34,761 nucleotides of DNA from Paenibacillus cymbidii (GCF_004764705.1 NZ_SHLX01000057.1:1-34761); one strand, 5' to 3'; positions 23,975 to 31,882 are shown, counted from the stretch's first letter. The notes: generated from the sequence alone by a model not told the origin. Numbers and translations are program-made.

Positions 23975-24349
23975 CTACTGAAATCCCGGAAAATCGGCCA
24001 ACGCGGACATGCGCAGAAAGAAGAGCACGATGGCGATCGCCGCGATCAGCAGGATCGGGAACATCTCCTTCAGCGAATCCCTGACCCGCACATGCGTCAA
24101 AATGCCGCCGATCCCGACGAGCGCGAGCAGCAGCGCGCCCGCGGCCGTCCAGCTGTCGTCCCAGTAGCCGACGATAAGCGCAGCGGCGGCGACCAGCTGC
24201 ACGAACCCCGTCACAACGCGAAACCATTGCGGCAGCCGCCAGCGAGTGAAGTTGTCGACATGCATTTTAACTCCCGCCATCTTGCTCAGACCGGCCATGA
24301 CGAACATAAGCGCCAGCAAGCTTTGCAACACAATGACCAAGATATCCAT
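23975..24349 (-). CDS. DoxX-family membrane protein
   Basis: 124 aa with four predicted membrane helices; the first is 'ILVIVLQSLLALMFVMAGLS' with the DoxX-typical 'AGLSKM' after it. DoxX-like proteins are small quinone-reductase-like or redox-stress membrane proteins of poorly fixed function. ATG 24349 follows AAAGGGG at a rather long spacing. The rrf2-type gene lies upstream on the same strand with a 169-bp gap, so the regulator probably controls this gene, a pairing that recurs in Firmicutes. Its 3' end faces hairpin element copy D. Confidence 0.87.
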   Translation of the reverse strand: MDILVIVLQSLLALMFVMAGLSKMAGVKMHVDNFTRWRLPQWFRVVTGFVQLVAAAALIVGYWDDSWTAAGALLLALVGIGGILTHVRVRDSLKEMFPILLIAAIAIVLFFLRMSALADFPGFQ

Positions 24350-24518
24350 GAAAACAAGGCCCCTTTCTCCGCTCCTTAAATTGTGCTTGACCGAGGCACA
24401 GTAAAACGGAAAAAAAATTATTCCTTCGCTTAACCTCCGCTAACCATCGCTTCAATTGCAACTTTTATAAGCACATATTAGACGGTTTCCCGCCATTTGT
24501 CCAGACGTTTCCGCCAAA

Positions 24519-24956
24519 TTAATGTTCAAAAAATTCGACCCGGTTCATAACGTCCTTCACTGTATACTTGCGCAAGTAATCGATCGTCTGCCGCTCGGTT
24601 TCGATCAGAATTTTCTCCAGCTCGGCGTCCAGCTGCTCGCCGGCTTGGCCGCAGGGACCGCCTGCTCCCTGCTCAGACGGGCACGAGCTGACAGCGGCGT
24701 ACACTTCGCCCAGCGTAATCTGGTCGGCCGGACGGCGCAGCGTGTACCCGCCCTCGCGGCCGCCCTTGGATTCGACGAAGCCGTTCATCGTCAGCATCTG
24801 CATGACCCTGCGCATGAAGGTGGCGTGCGAATCGACCTGACTGGCGATCGTCGCGCTCGACAGCGTGCCGCCGCTTTTGGCCAGCCAGACGATGGCGTGG
24901 ATGGCGATCTTGAAACGAGGAGGACCGATGTTTATGCCGCGGCTTGCCGTACTCAT
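24519..24956 (-). CDS. Rrf2-family transcriptional regulator
   Basis: 145 aa winged helix: 'RFKIAIHAIVWLAKSGG', recognition helix 'IASQVDSHATFMRRVMQMLT', wing 'ESKGGREGGYTLRRPADQI'. Two cysteines remain in the sensor loop (Cys92, Cys102), fewer than the three Fe-S ligands of IscR, so a thiol or redox signal of the YwnA/CymR kind is more likely than an Fe-S cluster (inference). ATG 24956 is preferred over the GTG at 24962 on spacing from GGGGGAG. A good promoter lies in the end of the MocR gene. Confidence 0.9.
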   Translation of the reverse strand: MSTASRGINIGPPRFKIAIHAIVWLAKSGGTLSSATIASQVDSHATFMRRVMQMLTMNGFVESKGGREGGYTLRRPADQITLGEVYAAVSSCPSEQGAGGPCGQAGEQLDAELEKILIETERQTIDYLRKYTVKDVMNRVEFFEH

Positions 24957-24996
24957 CCCCACTCACTCCCCCGTTAATGGCACCTGTATGCCGCAC

Positions 24997-25025
24997 ATTA
25001 TAGAACAATCAAGAGGGATGTTCAA
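24997..25025 (-). promoter_or_regulatory. Promoter of the rrf2-type gene
   Basis: On the minus strand TTGAAC (25025-25020) and TATAAT (25002-24997) are 17 bp apart, a near-consensus sigma-A promoter. The -35 lies inside the last codons of the MocR gene (stop at 25009). Confidence 0.75.
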
Positions 25026-26451
25026 GCATGTCCCGCTCCAGCCACGCTTTCCGCAGCAATCGAACGCCGCGCTCCATCTCCTCCTCCGTGACGCTGCCGA
25101 AGCCCGCGTACAGGCGCGTGCCGCCATCCCGGCTTCCTTCCTCGTGCTGCGCCCCGTATACGCGTACGCCGGCTTGCCGCGCCAGCGCGATCAGCCGCTC
25201 GCCGCCGCCGAGTTCGGCCGCCGTCGCCAGCTCCAGCTGCAGGCCGCTGCTGCCGTCGTCCACGCGCACGAAGGGCGACAGCTCCCGCTCGATCAACCGG
25301 CAGAGCAAATCCCGCTTGGCGCGGTAACGCTTGCGGATTCGCTTCAGGTGCCGATACCAGTGGCCCCGCTCCATGAACACGCCCATCGCCAATTGATCCA
25401 ATCGCGACGGACACGACAGAAGCGACTCGACCGTGCCGAGACGCCCCGCCAAACGCAGCGGAAGCACCATATAGTTCATGCGCAGCGCCGGCGTAAACGC
25501 CTTCGAGAAGGTGCCGACGTAGATCACCGCGCCGTGGCGGTCCGCCGCCTGCAGCGCCGGCACCGGTTTGCCGCCATAACGGAACTCGCCGTCATAATCG
25601 TCTTCGATGACATAGAGGCCGTTCGCCGCCGCCCAGCCGAGCAGCCGCTCTTTCCTGTCGTTGGTGAGCGGCTTGCCGGCCGGCCGGTGCGATGGCGTCA
25701 CATACACCGCCTGCAGCGGCGGCGCCTCCGAATCCTGCGCCGCGCCGGCGTCGTCGAACAGCGCAACCGGCACCGGGTTGAACCCGTGCTGACGGAAGAT
25801 GCTCCCTACCTGCGCGAAGCTGGTTTGCTCGAAAGCGACCCTTCCCGCGCCGCCGAGCAGCTGCTTGATGAGAAACAGGCTGTAGGAGAAGCCGGTGCCG
25901 ACCACGATCCGCTCCGGTTCGCATCGAACGCCGCGCGACTGCTGCAAGTAGTGCGCCACATGCTCGCGCAGCGCACGCTCCCCTTGGGGATCGCCGTATT
26001 CGTGCAGCAGCGCGCGATAGCGCGTCGTCGCTTCGCCGAGCGCCGACCGCCACGCTTTGGCCGGGAACGAGTCCGGGTCCACATGGAGCAGGTGAAAATC
26101 GACCGTTCGCTCCGCTGCGGACGCCGCGGTCGATGCGCTGGCCGCCGCCTTTTGCCGCCGCTTCGTTCCCGTCTCCGGTTCTGTCGCTTCGCCCGCTCCG
26201 GCAGCGCCAACGACAACAAAACCGCTCTTCGGCTTGCTGTAAACGCAGCCTTCCGAGAGCAGCAGTTGGTACGCCGATTCGACGGTCGTTTTGCTCACCT
26301 GCAGCTGCTGCTGCGCCGCGCGCACGGACGGCAGCCTGGCGCCTTCCGGCAGCGTTCCGTCCTCCATCATCCGCCGAAAGTGCCGGTACAGCCGCATATA
26401 GAGCGGACCGGCCTCTTGCTCGGACAACGCGGACAATGTCAAATCGAACAT
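25009..26451 (-). CDS. MocR/PdxR-type regulator (GntR HTH fused to class I aminotransferase)
   Basis: 480 aa. The winged helix at 15-80 contains 'LPSVRAAQQQLQVSKTTVES'. A linker of low complexity (82-115) leads to an aminotransferase fold from about 118. The PLP site is intact: Lys317 in 'VGTFSKAFTPALRMNY', the Asp/Tyr pair in 'VIEDDYDGEFRYGG' (281-294), and Arg324. MocR proteins use PLP or an amino-acid aldimine as effector; PdxR controls PLP synthesis and GabR GABA use. No pdxST or gabTD genes are adjacent, so the ligand is open. It is divergent from the RidA/DJ-1 operon (146-bp gap), which is its likely target. Confidence 0.92.
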   Translation of the reverse strand: MFDLTLSALSEQEAGPLYMRLYRHFRRMMEDGTLPEGARLPSVRAAQQQLQVSKTTVESAYQLLLSEGCVYSKPKSGFVVVGAAGAGEATEPETGTKRRQKAAASASTAASAAERTVDFHLLHVDPDSFPAKAWRSALGEATTRYRALLHEYGDPQGERALREHVAHYLQQSRGVRCEPERIVVGTGFSYSLFLIKQLLGGAGRVAFEQTSFAQVGSIFRQHGFNPVPVALFDDAGAAQDSEAPPLQAVYVTPSHRPAGKPLTNDRKERLLGWAAANGLYVIEDDYDGEFRYGGKPVPALQAADRHGAVIYVGTFSKAFTPALRMNYMVLPLRLAGRLGTVESLLSCPSRLDQLAMGVFMERGHWYRHLKRIRKRYRAKRDLLCRLIERELSPFVRVDDGSSGLQLELATAAELGGGERLIALARQAGVRVYGAQHEEGSRDGGTRLYAGFGSVTEEEMERGVRLLRKAWLERDMLEHPS

Positions 26452-26591
26452 GGCACCGCCTCCATCTGACCCCTGATTTATTTTGCCTACTGCGCCTTTC
26501 GGGCAGGTTACTTGAAGTATATGCTGAGATTCAGACGGAACGCAACGTTCCGATCACCGATCCGAAAAGAGAAGAGAAGAAAGGCAGGCGA

Positions 26592-27095
26592 TTGCGTATG
26601 ACCACCCCGGAAGATCGGCTGCGCCGGCTCGGCATCACGCTGCCGGAGGTAAGCGCGCCCGCGGCCAATTACGCCAACTTCGCGCTGGCAGGCGGCTTGT
26701 TGTTCATCTCCGGTAAAGGCCCGGCAGGCCATCCGCGCGGCAAGCTGGGCGCAGAGCTGACCACGGAGGAAGGCTACCGGTTCGCCCGGGCGGCAGGGAT
26801 CGAAGCGCTGGCCGCGGCCAAAGCGGCGATCGGCCGTTTGGACCGGGTGAAACGGGTCGTGAAGGTGCAAGGGTTCGTGAACGCTGCGCCGGATTTCGAG
26901 GAGCCCCATCTGGTGCTGAACGGCTGCTCCGACCTGATGATCGACGCGTTCGGTCCGAACGGCGCGCACGCGCGCTCCGTGCTGGGCGCCGCCTCGCTGC
27001 GCGGCCAACTGCCGGTCATCGTGGATTGCATCTTCGAAGTGGAGAACGAGGAAAGAGAGGGATCGGAAGATGAAAATGGCGGTTATTATGTTTGA
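26592..27095 (+). CDS. RidA/YjgF/UK114-family protein
   Basis: 165 aa from ATG 26598, or 167 from TTG 26592. The TTG has the better spacing to AAAGG (26579-26583), about 8 bp against 14. It is the longer 150-165 residue subgroup: 'PAANYANFALAGGLLFISGKG' (20-40 region), 'VVKVQGFVNAAPDFEEP', and 'HARSVLGAASLRGQLPVIVD' with Arg126 at the place of the imine-binding arginine of RidA. RidA proteins hydrolyse reactive enamine/imine products of PLP enzymes, which fits the divergent PLP-binding MocR regulator. The last 26 bp overlap the DJ-1 gene, so the two are translationally coupled. The acidic C-terminal tail 'EEREGSEDENGGYYV' is created by that overlap. Confidence 0.88.
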   Translation: MRMTTPEDRLRRLGITLPEVSAPAANYANFALAGGLLFISGKGPAGHPRGKLGAELTTEEGYRFARAAGIEALAAAKAAIGRLDRVKRVVKVQGFVNAAPDFEEPHLVLNGCSDLMIDAFGPNGAHARSVLGAASLRGQLPVIVDCIFEVENEEREGSEDENGGYYV

Positions 27096-27663
27096 CGACA
27101 TGACGACGCTTGATTTTGCCGGGTTCCTGACTGCGGTCACCTGGCTGAAACGACTCGGATACCGGGACGATCTGAGCTGGCAGTATTGCGCCATCGGCCC
27201 TTCGGCAACGGACGACCGAGGCATGGTCATCGCCGCCGACGCCGTCCGGCCCGATCTCGGCGCATACGATCTTGTGCTCGTCCCCGGCGGCATGGCGACG
27301 CGCCGACTGATCCATGACCTCTCGTTCATGGAGTGGATCGGAACGGCCGGTCCCACAACCTACAAGACATCCGTCTGCACCGGCGCGCTCCTGCTCGGAG
27401 CGGCGGGCTTCCTTGCCGGCAAGCGGGCCACGACCAATCCGCTGGCTTATGAACTGCTGGAGCCTTACTGCCTGGAAACGGTGCGCCGGCGGGTCGTGCG
27501 CGACGGCCATGTGTTCACCGGCGGCGGCATTACCGCGTCGGTCGATCTCGGGATTTTCTTCGTTGCGACGATCGCGGGCGAAGCGGTCGCGTGCGATGTG
27601 CAGCGGCATATGGATTATCCGTATTATGCCGGTGAGGACACTCGCGATTTACCCGGCGCGTAG
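27070..27663 (+). CDS. DJ-1/PfpI-family protein, isonitrile-hydratase-like
   Basis: 197 aa. The nucleophile elbow is Cys103 in 'SVCTGALLLGAAGFLAGKRA', the acidic partner Asp15 is in 'DDMTTLDFAG', and the oxyanion loop is 'LVPGGMATRRL'. The Asp-Cys pair and the LAGKRAT motif are those of the InhA (isonitrile hydratase)/ThiJ branch, not of the glyoxalase III or protease branches. ATG 27070 lies inside the 3' end of the RidA gene behind GGAAG. Together with RidA and the MocR regulator it suggests clearance of a reactive nitrogen or carbonyl metabolite; that is inference. Confidence 0.9.
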   Translation: MKMAVIMFDDMTTLDFAGFLTAVTWLKRLGYRDDLSWQYCAIGPSATDDRGMVIAADAVRPDLGAYDLVLVPGGMATRRLIHDLSFMEWIGTAGPTTYKTSVCTGALLLGAAGFLAGKRATTNPLAYELLEPYCLETVRRRVVRDGHVFTGGGITASVDLGIFFVATIAGEAVACDVQRHMDYPYYAGEDTRDLPGA

Positions 27664-27671
27664 CCTTGGCT

Positions 27672-27677
27672 TATAAT
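27672..27677 (+). promoter_or_regulatory. -10 element of the GNAT gene
   Basis: TATAAT lies 44 bp before ATG 27721. The -35 zone falls at the end of the DJ-1 gene (stop 27663) and is weak. It separates the acetyltransferase from the RidA/DJ-1 transcript. Confidence 0.5.
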
Positions 27678-27720
27678 GGCGTCACAGACATACTCCATGG
27701 AAAGGTCAGGTTCCCATGCC

Positions 27721-28314
27721 ATGAGCAGACTTGACGCCGTATTTTCCGCTTTTCCCGCCTTGCGAACGGAGCGGCTCGTGATGCGCCGCATCGAAGAGAA
27801 GGATGCCGCCGACGTCTTCGCCTTTTATGCCGACCCGCTCGTTACCCGCTACCTGGACTGGTTTGGCCCGTCCACCGTCGACGAAACGCAAGCGCTGATC
27901 GGCTCGTGGCAGCAAGCGTTCGCGGAGAGGCGGCTGCTCCCGTGGGGCATCGGATTGCGCCCCGAGAGCGAGGAGGCCGCAGTGCCGCCCGTCATCGGCA
28001 CGGTCATGCTGATGCCGGCGCGCGGCACGTTCGACGACATCCCGCGCTTCCCGCTTACGCTCGGGTACGACTTGCACCCGTCCTGTTGGAACCGGGGCGT
28101 GATGTACGAAGCGCTGCAAGCCGCGCTCGCGTTCAGCCGGACGTACCTTCGTCCGCACCGGATTCAGGCGGAAGTGCGCGAAGGCAACGCCGCTTCGCTG
28201 CGGCTGCTGCAGAAGCTCGGCTTCGAGCAGGAGGGCGTGCTGCGGCAATATGCGATGCACGAGGTAACGCAAGAGTATCTGGACATGGTCATGATGGCGC
28301 TGCTGACGAAGTAG
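27721..28314 (+). CDS. GNAT-family N-acetyltransferase (RimJ/RimL type)
   Basis: 197 aa. The fold is typical of the RimJ-like branch: 'FPALRTERLVMRRIEEKDA' at the N-terminus, 'FPLTLGYDLHPSCWNRGVMYEALQ' across the acetyl-CoA binding strand and helix (split here at GYDLHP and WNRGVMYEAL), and 'IQAEVREGNAASLRLLQKLGFEQEG' at the end. These enzymes acetylate N-terminal amines of ribosomal proteins or small amines; the substrate is unknown. ATG 27721 was chosen on an AGG at 10 bp; ATG 27697 is an in-frame alternative. It is tail-to-tail with the asparaginase gene, only 10 bp apart, with no terminator between. Confidence 0.88.
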   Translation: MSRLDAVFSAFPALRTERLVMRRIEEKDAADVFAFYADPLVTRYLDWFGPSTVDETQALIGSWQQAFAERRLLPWGIGLRPESEEAAVPPVIGTVMLMPARGTFDDIPRFPLTLGYDLHPSCWNRGVMYEALQAALAFSRTYLRPHRIQAEVREGNAASLRLLQKLGFEQEGVLRQYAMHEVTQEYLDMVMMALLTK

Positions 28315-28324
28315 GCGAGGCCGC

Positions 28325-29383
28325 TCACTTGTGGTTTTCAAAAAACAGCGCCGGCCCGTTCACCAGCGCAGCCGCTTCCTCCTCCGTGCCGAACATGCCG
28401 TAAGCGAGCATCAGCTTGACCAGGGCGGCTTCGATCGACACGTTCTCCATGGCCACGGCACCCGCTTGCAGCATGGCAACTGACGAAGCGTACAAGTCGC
28501 CCGACGCATTTTTGATCGGCGCCGCGTATACGGTCACACCGTATGACCGGCAATAGGCGATGAAACGGTGGAACGAATATTGGCCGCCTTCCGCCTCCCG
28601 GGTGCATGCCGTACCCGAATGGTACAAGTCGTGCAGCACCGCCTTCGGCCGCCGATGCGCAAAATCGAACCACTCATAATTCGTCCCCGGATAAGGACGG
28701 ATATACAGAATGTCCGTGGAGAAGGCGAGCCGGCCGAACGGAAACACCCGCCCCCTCGTCTGCTGCGCGTGCAGCCGCTCCGGCGACGGATTCAGCGGAT
28801 GCGGATCGGGCACGAACTTCCCGTTCTTCATCCGTCCGAACGGCACGTCGTACGTGCTGGCGTACTGATCGGTGAACGGCGCCGCCTGCAGCAGCCGCGT
28901 GCCCAGATGGACGACCGATTCCCCCTTGTCGTTCTCGTACACGACGAATACGCCGGGCAATCGCCTGTCCAGTATAAAATCAATGGCATCCCCGAAATTG
29001 CGCTGCCCGACGTTGCGAGGATCGTCCAATGGATAGTTGCTCGCCGTCAGTACGAGCGGTACCCGGATGTCGTGAAACGCATAACTCAAACACGCCGCCG
29101 TGTACGCCAGCGTGTCGCTGCCGTGCGTCACGATCACGCCGTCGTATTGCGCCATATCGGCTTCCTGCAAGCTGGCGGCCAGGGTCAGCCAGTCGGCGGG
29201 AAGCATATTTTCGCTCAGGATGTTCAGCGGCTGCTTCGTTTCGAACGCAACGCCGCGATTGCCGGGAGAAGCGCGATAAGCTTCGATCAGCCGGTACGCC
29301 GCCGCGGCATCGACGTCGATTGTGCGGTCGCTTTTTCGGCTGCCGATCGTTCCGCCCGTAAACATGACCAGCATGGTCGCCAT
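28325..29383 (-). CDS. L-asparaginase family protein
   Basis: 352 aa. Both catalytic threonine motifs are present: 'FTGGTIGS' with Thr12 and 'THGSDTLAYTA' with Thr86 and Asp90. It hydrolyses asparagine to aspartate and ammonia. There is no signal peptide, so it is cytoplasmic. The middle section is unusual for AnsA: 'RNFGDAIDFILDRRLPGVFV' and a long 'PDPHPLNPSPERLHAQQTRG' insert place it in a divergent branch. ATG 29383 follows GGGG at about 9 bp; the ATGs at 29419 and 29392 lie before or on that site, and the 29419 extension would translate a repeat hairpin. Confidence 0.88.
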   Translation of the reverse strand: MATMLVMFTGGTIGSRKSDRTIDVDAAAAYRLIEAYRASPGNRGVAFETKQPLNILSENMLPADWLTLAASLQEADMAQYDGVIVTHGSDTLAYTAACLSYAFHDIRVPLVLTASNYPLDDPRNVGQRNFGDAIDFILDRRLPGVFVVYENDKGESVVHLGTRLLQAAPFTDQYASTYDVPFGRMKNGKFVPDPHPLNPSPERLHAQQTRGRVFPFGRLAFSTDILYIRPYPGTNYEWFDFAHRRPKAVLHDLYHSGTACTREAEGGQYSFHRFIAYCRSYGVTVYAAPIKNASGDLYASSVAMLQAGAVAMENVSIEAALVKLMLAYGMFGTEEEAAALVNGPALFFENHK

Positions 29384-29409
29384 TTCCGTCATCCCCTTCT
29401 GCAATTGAA

Positions 29410-29430
29410 AATAGGCCATGAAAAATGGCT
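29410..29430 (-). repeat. Truncated hairpin of the 190-bp element family
   Basis: These 21 bp match the reverse complement of hairpin 4 (aataggccatgaaaaatggct) and stop exactly where the 223-bp inverted-repeat element begins. No other hairpin of the 190-bp family is seen beside it. Confidence 0.6.
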
Positions 29431-29649
29431 GTCGATTAACTGTTTATCACTTAATCTGCGAGGCGCACGAAATTATATGCGAAAAATCATCTATAATGAA
29501 GGGTGAACCTGCCAATTCCAGCGATTATATGCGATATTTCATACATAATTCGCGATTTTAGCCGCATTTTCGAAATTATATGCGAAAAATCATCTATAAT
29601 CTCTGCAGCCATCCGTACTCGCCAATCGATCCACAGTTAATCGACAGCC
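29427..29649. mobile_element. 223-bp element with 17-bp terminal inverted repeats and three phased hairpins (MITE-like)
   Basis: GGCTGTCGATTAACTGT (29427-29443) and its perfect complement (29633-29649) bound the element. Inside lie three 26-nt hairpins of the 'attatatgcga...tataat' type at 29472-29497, 29524-29549 and 29575-29600, spaced 52 and 51 bp. With the end repeats the whole is nearly symmetrical about 29538. No coding frame is present. It fills most of the 423-bp gap between the YhgE-like and asparaginase genes. Mobility is inferred from the end repeats; no target duplication is clear. Confidence 0.7.
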
Positions 29650-29755
29650 TCGAAAAGCGGCATATTTCGCCACAACCGGGTGCCTCACTAGCTTAACCCG
29701 AAACAGCCGCCGCGAACAGACCGCCGCTGCCGGATAATTTCCGGGCCGGACACGG

Positions 29756-29789
29756 CAGCGGCCGGCCCTCCGCAGAGAGCCGGCCGCTG
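29756..29789 (-). other. GC-rich hairpin after the YhgE-like gene
   Basis: CAGCGGCCGGC and GCCGGCCGCTG form an 11-bp perfect stem with a 12-nt loop, 18 bp past the stop codon at 29807. No T-tract follows on the minus strand, so it may protect the mRNA 3' end or terminate weakly. Confidence 0.5.
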
Positions 29790-29806
29790 AACGCAACCGC
29801 GCCGGT

Positions 29807-30994
29807 TTATTGCGCCGCCGCTTCCGCCCGTGCGGCCCCGCCTTTCGCCGCGCGCGGCTGCTTCCGCCCGGCGGCGAGCAGCAGCGCAAGGAAGGCAACG
29901 CCGATCCAGATCAGCACTGCCGCAGGACCTCCCGCCGCATCCAGGCCGCCGAAGTACATGACCTCGCGCAGCCCCGCGGCGGCGAACCGCAGCGGCGTCC
30001 ACGAATAGATCCAATCCTGCGTCGTCTGCGACAGAAACTCGGGCGCCATGTTCAGCAGCGGCATCGAGAAGAACATCAGCAGCACAAGAATGCCCATGGC
30101 CGGGAAACCGATCCAATTGAGCAGCGCCGACTGGAGCAGGAAGAACACGGCGCCGACCAGCCACAGAAACAGCCACGTATCGCCGGCCCGGGCCAGCTCC
30201 ATGCCGTACCACGATCCGGCCATCCAGACGAGGAAGCCGGACGCAGCGCCGGTCAGCGCCAGACCCAATACCGACTGCCATGCGAAAGCCGGCCATTTGC
30301 TCGCTCCCGCCCGGAGGGCCGCGCCGCGGGCCAGAAACAGCAGCATCGCGGCAACGAGACTGCCGATCCACATGATTTGCGTCAGCATGCCCGGCGCGTT
30401 GCCGGAGGCGTTGCGGGCGCCTGCCGCGTGCACCGTCTCCTCCTGTACGTTCATCGGTGCGAGCAGCGCCTTCGCCGCGGCCAGCGGAACTTGCTGCGTC
30501 TGCTGCCCCAGCTTGTCGAGCAGCGACTTCGACAGCTCCGCGTTCGCCATCCGCATCGCCTGGCCGAGCCCTTGCTTCACGACCGTCGCCGCCTGCGCGT
30601 TCAGACCGTCATTGCCAATTACCTTGACGGTCGCCGGCTTTGGCGCCACCCCCGTCAAAGACGCCACGCCGACGCTCAGATCGGCCGGCAGCACCAGCGC
30701 GCCGTAGTAGTCGCGCCCGTCCATTCCCGCACGCGCCTCCTCCTCCGAACCGAGCACCGTCCAACGAAACGGCAGCTGCCCGTTTGCCGTCAGCTTCTCC
30801 TTGAGTTGTTCGCCTACCGCCAGCGTGTCGCCGTTCGGCAGCTTCACCGGCTGGTCCTGCACCACCAGCGCCACCGGAATTTCCTTCGGTGCCGTCCCCA
30901 GCACCGACCCCATCATCGCCGCGCCGAACACGACCAGAACGACCAGCACGGCAACCGCTCCGATCCAGACAAACTTTTGCTTGAAAATCGCCAT
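29807..30994 (-). CDS. YhgE/Pip-like ABC-2 type membrane protein (short form)
   Basis: 395 aa. An N-terminal helix (about 11-31) is followed by a roughly 170-residue extracytoplasmic domain with 'IPVALVVQDQPVKLPNGDTL' and 'GALVLPADLSVGVASLTG', then about five helices from residue 205 to 380 and an Ala/Lys/Arg-rich tail. This is the YhgE/Pip or ABC-2 permease topology, but half the length of Bacillus YhgE (about 775 aa). No ATPase is adjacent. It is divergent from a TetR gene, as in the Bacillus yhgD-yhgE locus (family knowledge), so the two are probably a repressor and target pair concerned with export or envelope stress; the cargo is unknown. Confidence 0.82.
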   Translation of the reverse strand: MAIFKQKFVWIGAVAVLVVLVVFGAAMMGSVLGTAPKEIPVALVVQDQPVKLPNGDTLAVGEQLKEKLTANGQLPFRWTVLGSEEEARAGMDGRDYYGALVLPADLSVGVASLTGVAPKPATVKVIGNDGLNAQAATVVKQGLGQAMRMANAELSKSLLDKLGQQTQQVPLAAAKALLAPMNVQEETVHAAGARNASGNAPGMLTQIMWIGSLVAAMLLFLARGAALRAGASKWPAFAWQSVLGLALTGAASGFLVWMAGSWYGMELARAGDTWLFLWLVGAVFFLLQSALLNWIGFPAMGILVLLMFFSMPLLNMAPEFLSQTTQDWIYSWTPLRFAAAGLREVMYFGGLDAAGGPAAVLIWIGVAFLALLLAAGRKQPRAAKGGAARAEAAAQ

Positions 30995-31030
30995 CCCCGC
31001 TCACCTATCCTTCATTTTAATGAATATTGT

Positions 31031-31140
31031 GTTGATTACTGATCATATTGTCCATTATAATCGAGGGATCATCAGGCGCAATAACCAGTATCGGCGTCGC
31101 TGTCGATTACTCGTCACCGGCGGCGCGATTTGTTCAGTAA
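31031..31140 (+). promoter_or_regulatory. tetR promoter and repeated operator-like motif
   Basis: TTGATT (31032-31037) and TATAAT (31056-31061) are 18 bp apart. A 15-bp motif GTTGATTACTGATCA (31031-31045) overlaps the -35 and recurs with three changes at 31102-31116. An inverted partial match, TGTTCAGTAA, lies at 31131-31140. The three sites fill the TetR/YhgE-like divergent interval and leader, which fits autorepression and control of both genes. Confidence 0.55.
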
Positions 31141-31167
31141 CGTTGAAAAAAAGAGGAGGAACCCGTC

Positions 31168-31785
31168 ATGTCCGCCACCCCCGCCAAACCCGACCGCCGT
31201 CAAGTCCGCACGAAACAGCTGCTATACCGGGCCTTGATGGAGCTGATCAAAGAGAAAGGCGTCGCGAACGTCACCGTCACCGATTTGACGAACCGTGCCG
31301 AAGTGAACCGCGGCACGTTTTATTTGCATTACCGGGACGTGCCCGACATGCTCGAGCAGTTGAAAGACGAAGTGTTCGAGAGCATCCGCGGCTGCGTCGT
31401 CAAGCTGAGCATTCCCCAGGCGATGAAACATGCCGACCGCAACGAAGTTTATCCGGCCAGCATCCGGATCTTCGAGGAATTCGCGCGCCACGCCGACTTC
31501 CTGCAGCTCATGTTCGGGGCCAAGGGCGACTTGTCGTTCGCGCTGCGGTTCCGCAAGCTGATCGAATCGCACATTACGAGCCAAATTGACTTGAAGCACA
31601 TTCAGGCGCCGATCGATTACATCATCGCTTACATGGCATCGGCCAACTTCGGTCTCATCATGCACTGGCTCGAAAGCGGCAGAAACCAGACGCCGGAACA
31701 GATGAGCAAGCTGTTGATGCGCATCATCAACTTCGGTCCGATGGTGGCGTTCGGCATCCGCGACTTTCCCGCGCCCCGGAATTAA
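31168..31785 (+). CDS. TetR-family regulator (YhgD-like)
   Basis: 205 aa. The DNA-binding domain covers about 10-60: 'VANVTVTDLTNRAEVNRGTF' then 'YLHYRDVPDMLE', the standard TetR helix-turn-helix. The C-terminal part ('FARHADFLQLMFGAKGDLSF', 'YIIAYMASANFGLIMHWLES') matches the TetR_C_33/C_7 ligand and dimer domain of the YhgD group. ATG 31168 follows GAGGAGG (31153-31159). It is divergent from the YhgE-like membrane gene and very likely represses it through the repeated motif in the intergenic leader. Confidence 0.9.
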   Translation: MSATPAKPDRRQVRTKQLLYRALMELIKEKGVANVTVTDLTNRAEVNRGTFYLHYRDVPDMLEQLKDEVFESIRGCVVKLSIPQAMKHADRNEVYPASIRIFEEFARHADFLQLMFGAKGDLSFALRFRKLIESHITSQIDLKHIQAPIDYIIAYMASANFGLIMHWLESGRNQTPEQMSKLLMRIINFGPMVAFGIRDFPAPRN

Positions 31786-31870
31786 CGCCGACTCCCCCGT
31801 TTATCCTTTTTGTAAAGGTGCCGAACCTTGCAGAAAATGGTTCCCATCGCGGTTTTTCTGTGTTATTTTG

Positions 31871-31882
31871 AAACCATGGTTT
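31871..31882. other. 12-bp perfect palindrome upstream of the chemoreceptor
   Basis: AAACCATGGTTT lies 157 bp before the chemoreceptor start in the 253-bp gap 31786-32038. It could be an operator. The gap also holds a short frame with AAAGGAGGG only 2 bp before ATG 31933, which I do not accept as a gene. I see no sigma-D-like flagellar promoter. Confidence 0.35.

Noticed and set aside
29384..29419. N-terminal extension of the asparaginase from ATG 29419
   Set aside because: It lies upstream of the Shine-Dalgarno and is encoded by a repeat hairpin. The TGGTIGS motif is at the usual distance only from ATG 29383.
29472..29600. Three 26-nt palindromic repeats with 25-26 nt spacers look like a short CRISPR array
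   Set aside because: Each repeat is itself a near-full hairpin, the set sits inside perfect terminal inverted repeats, and no cas genes are present. It fits the hairpin-ladder class better.
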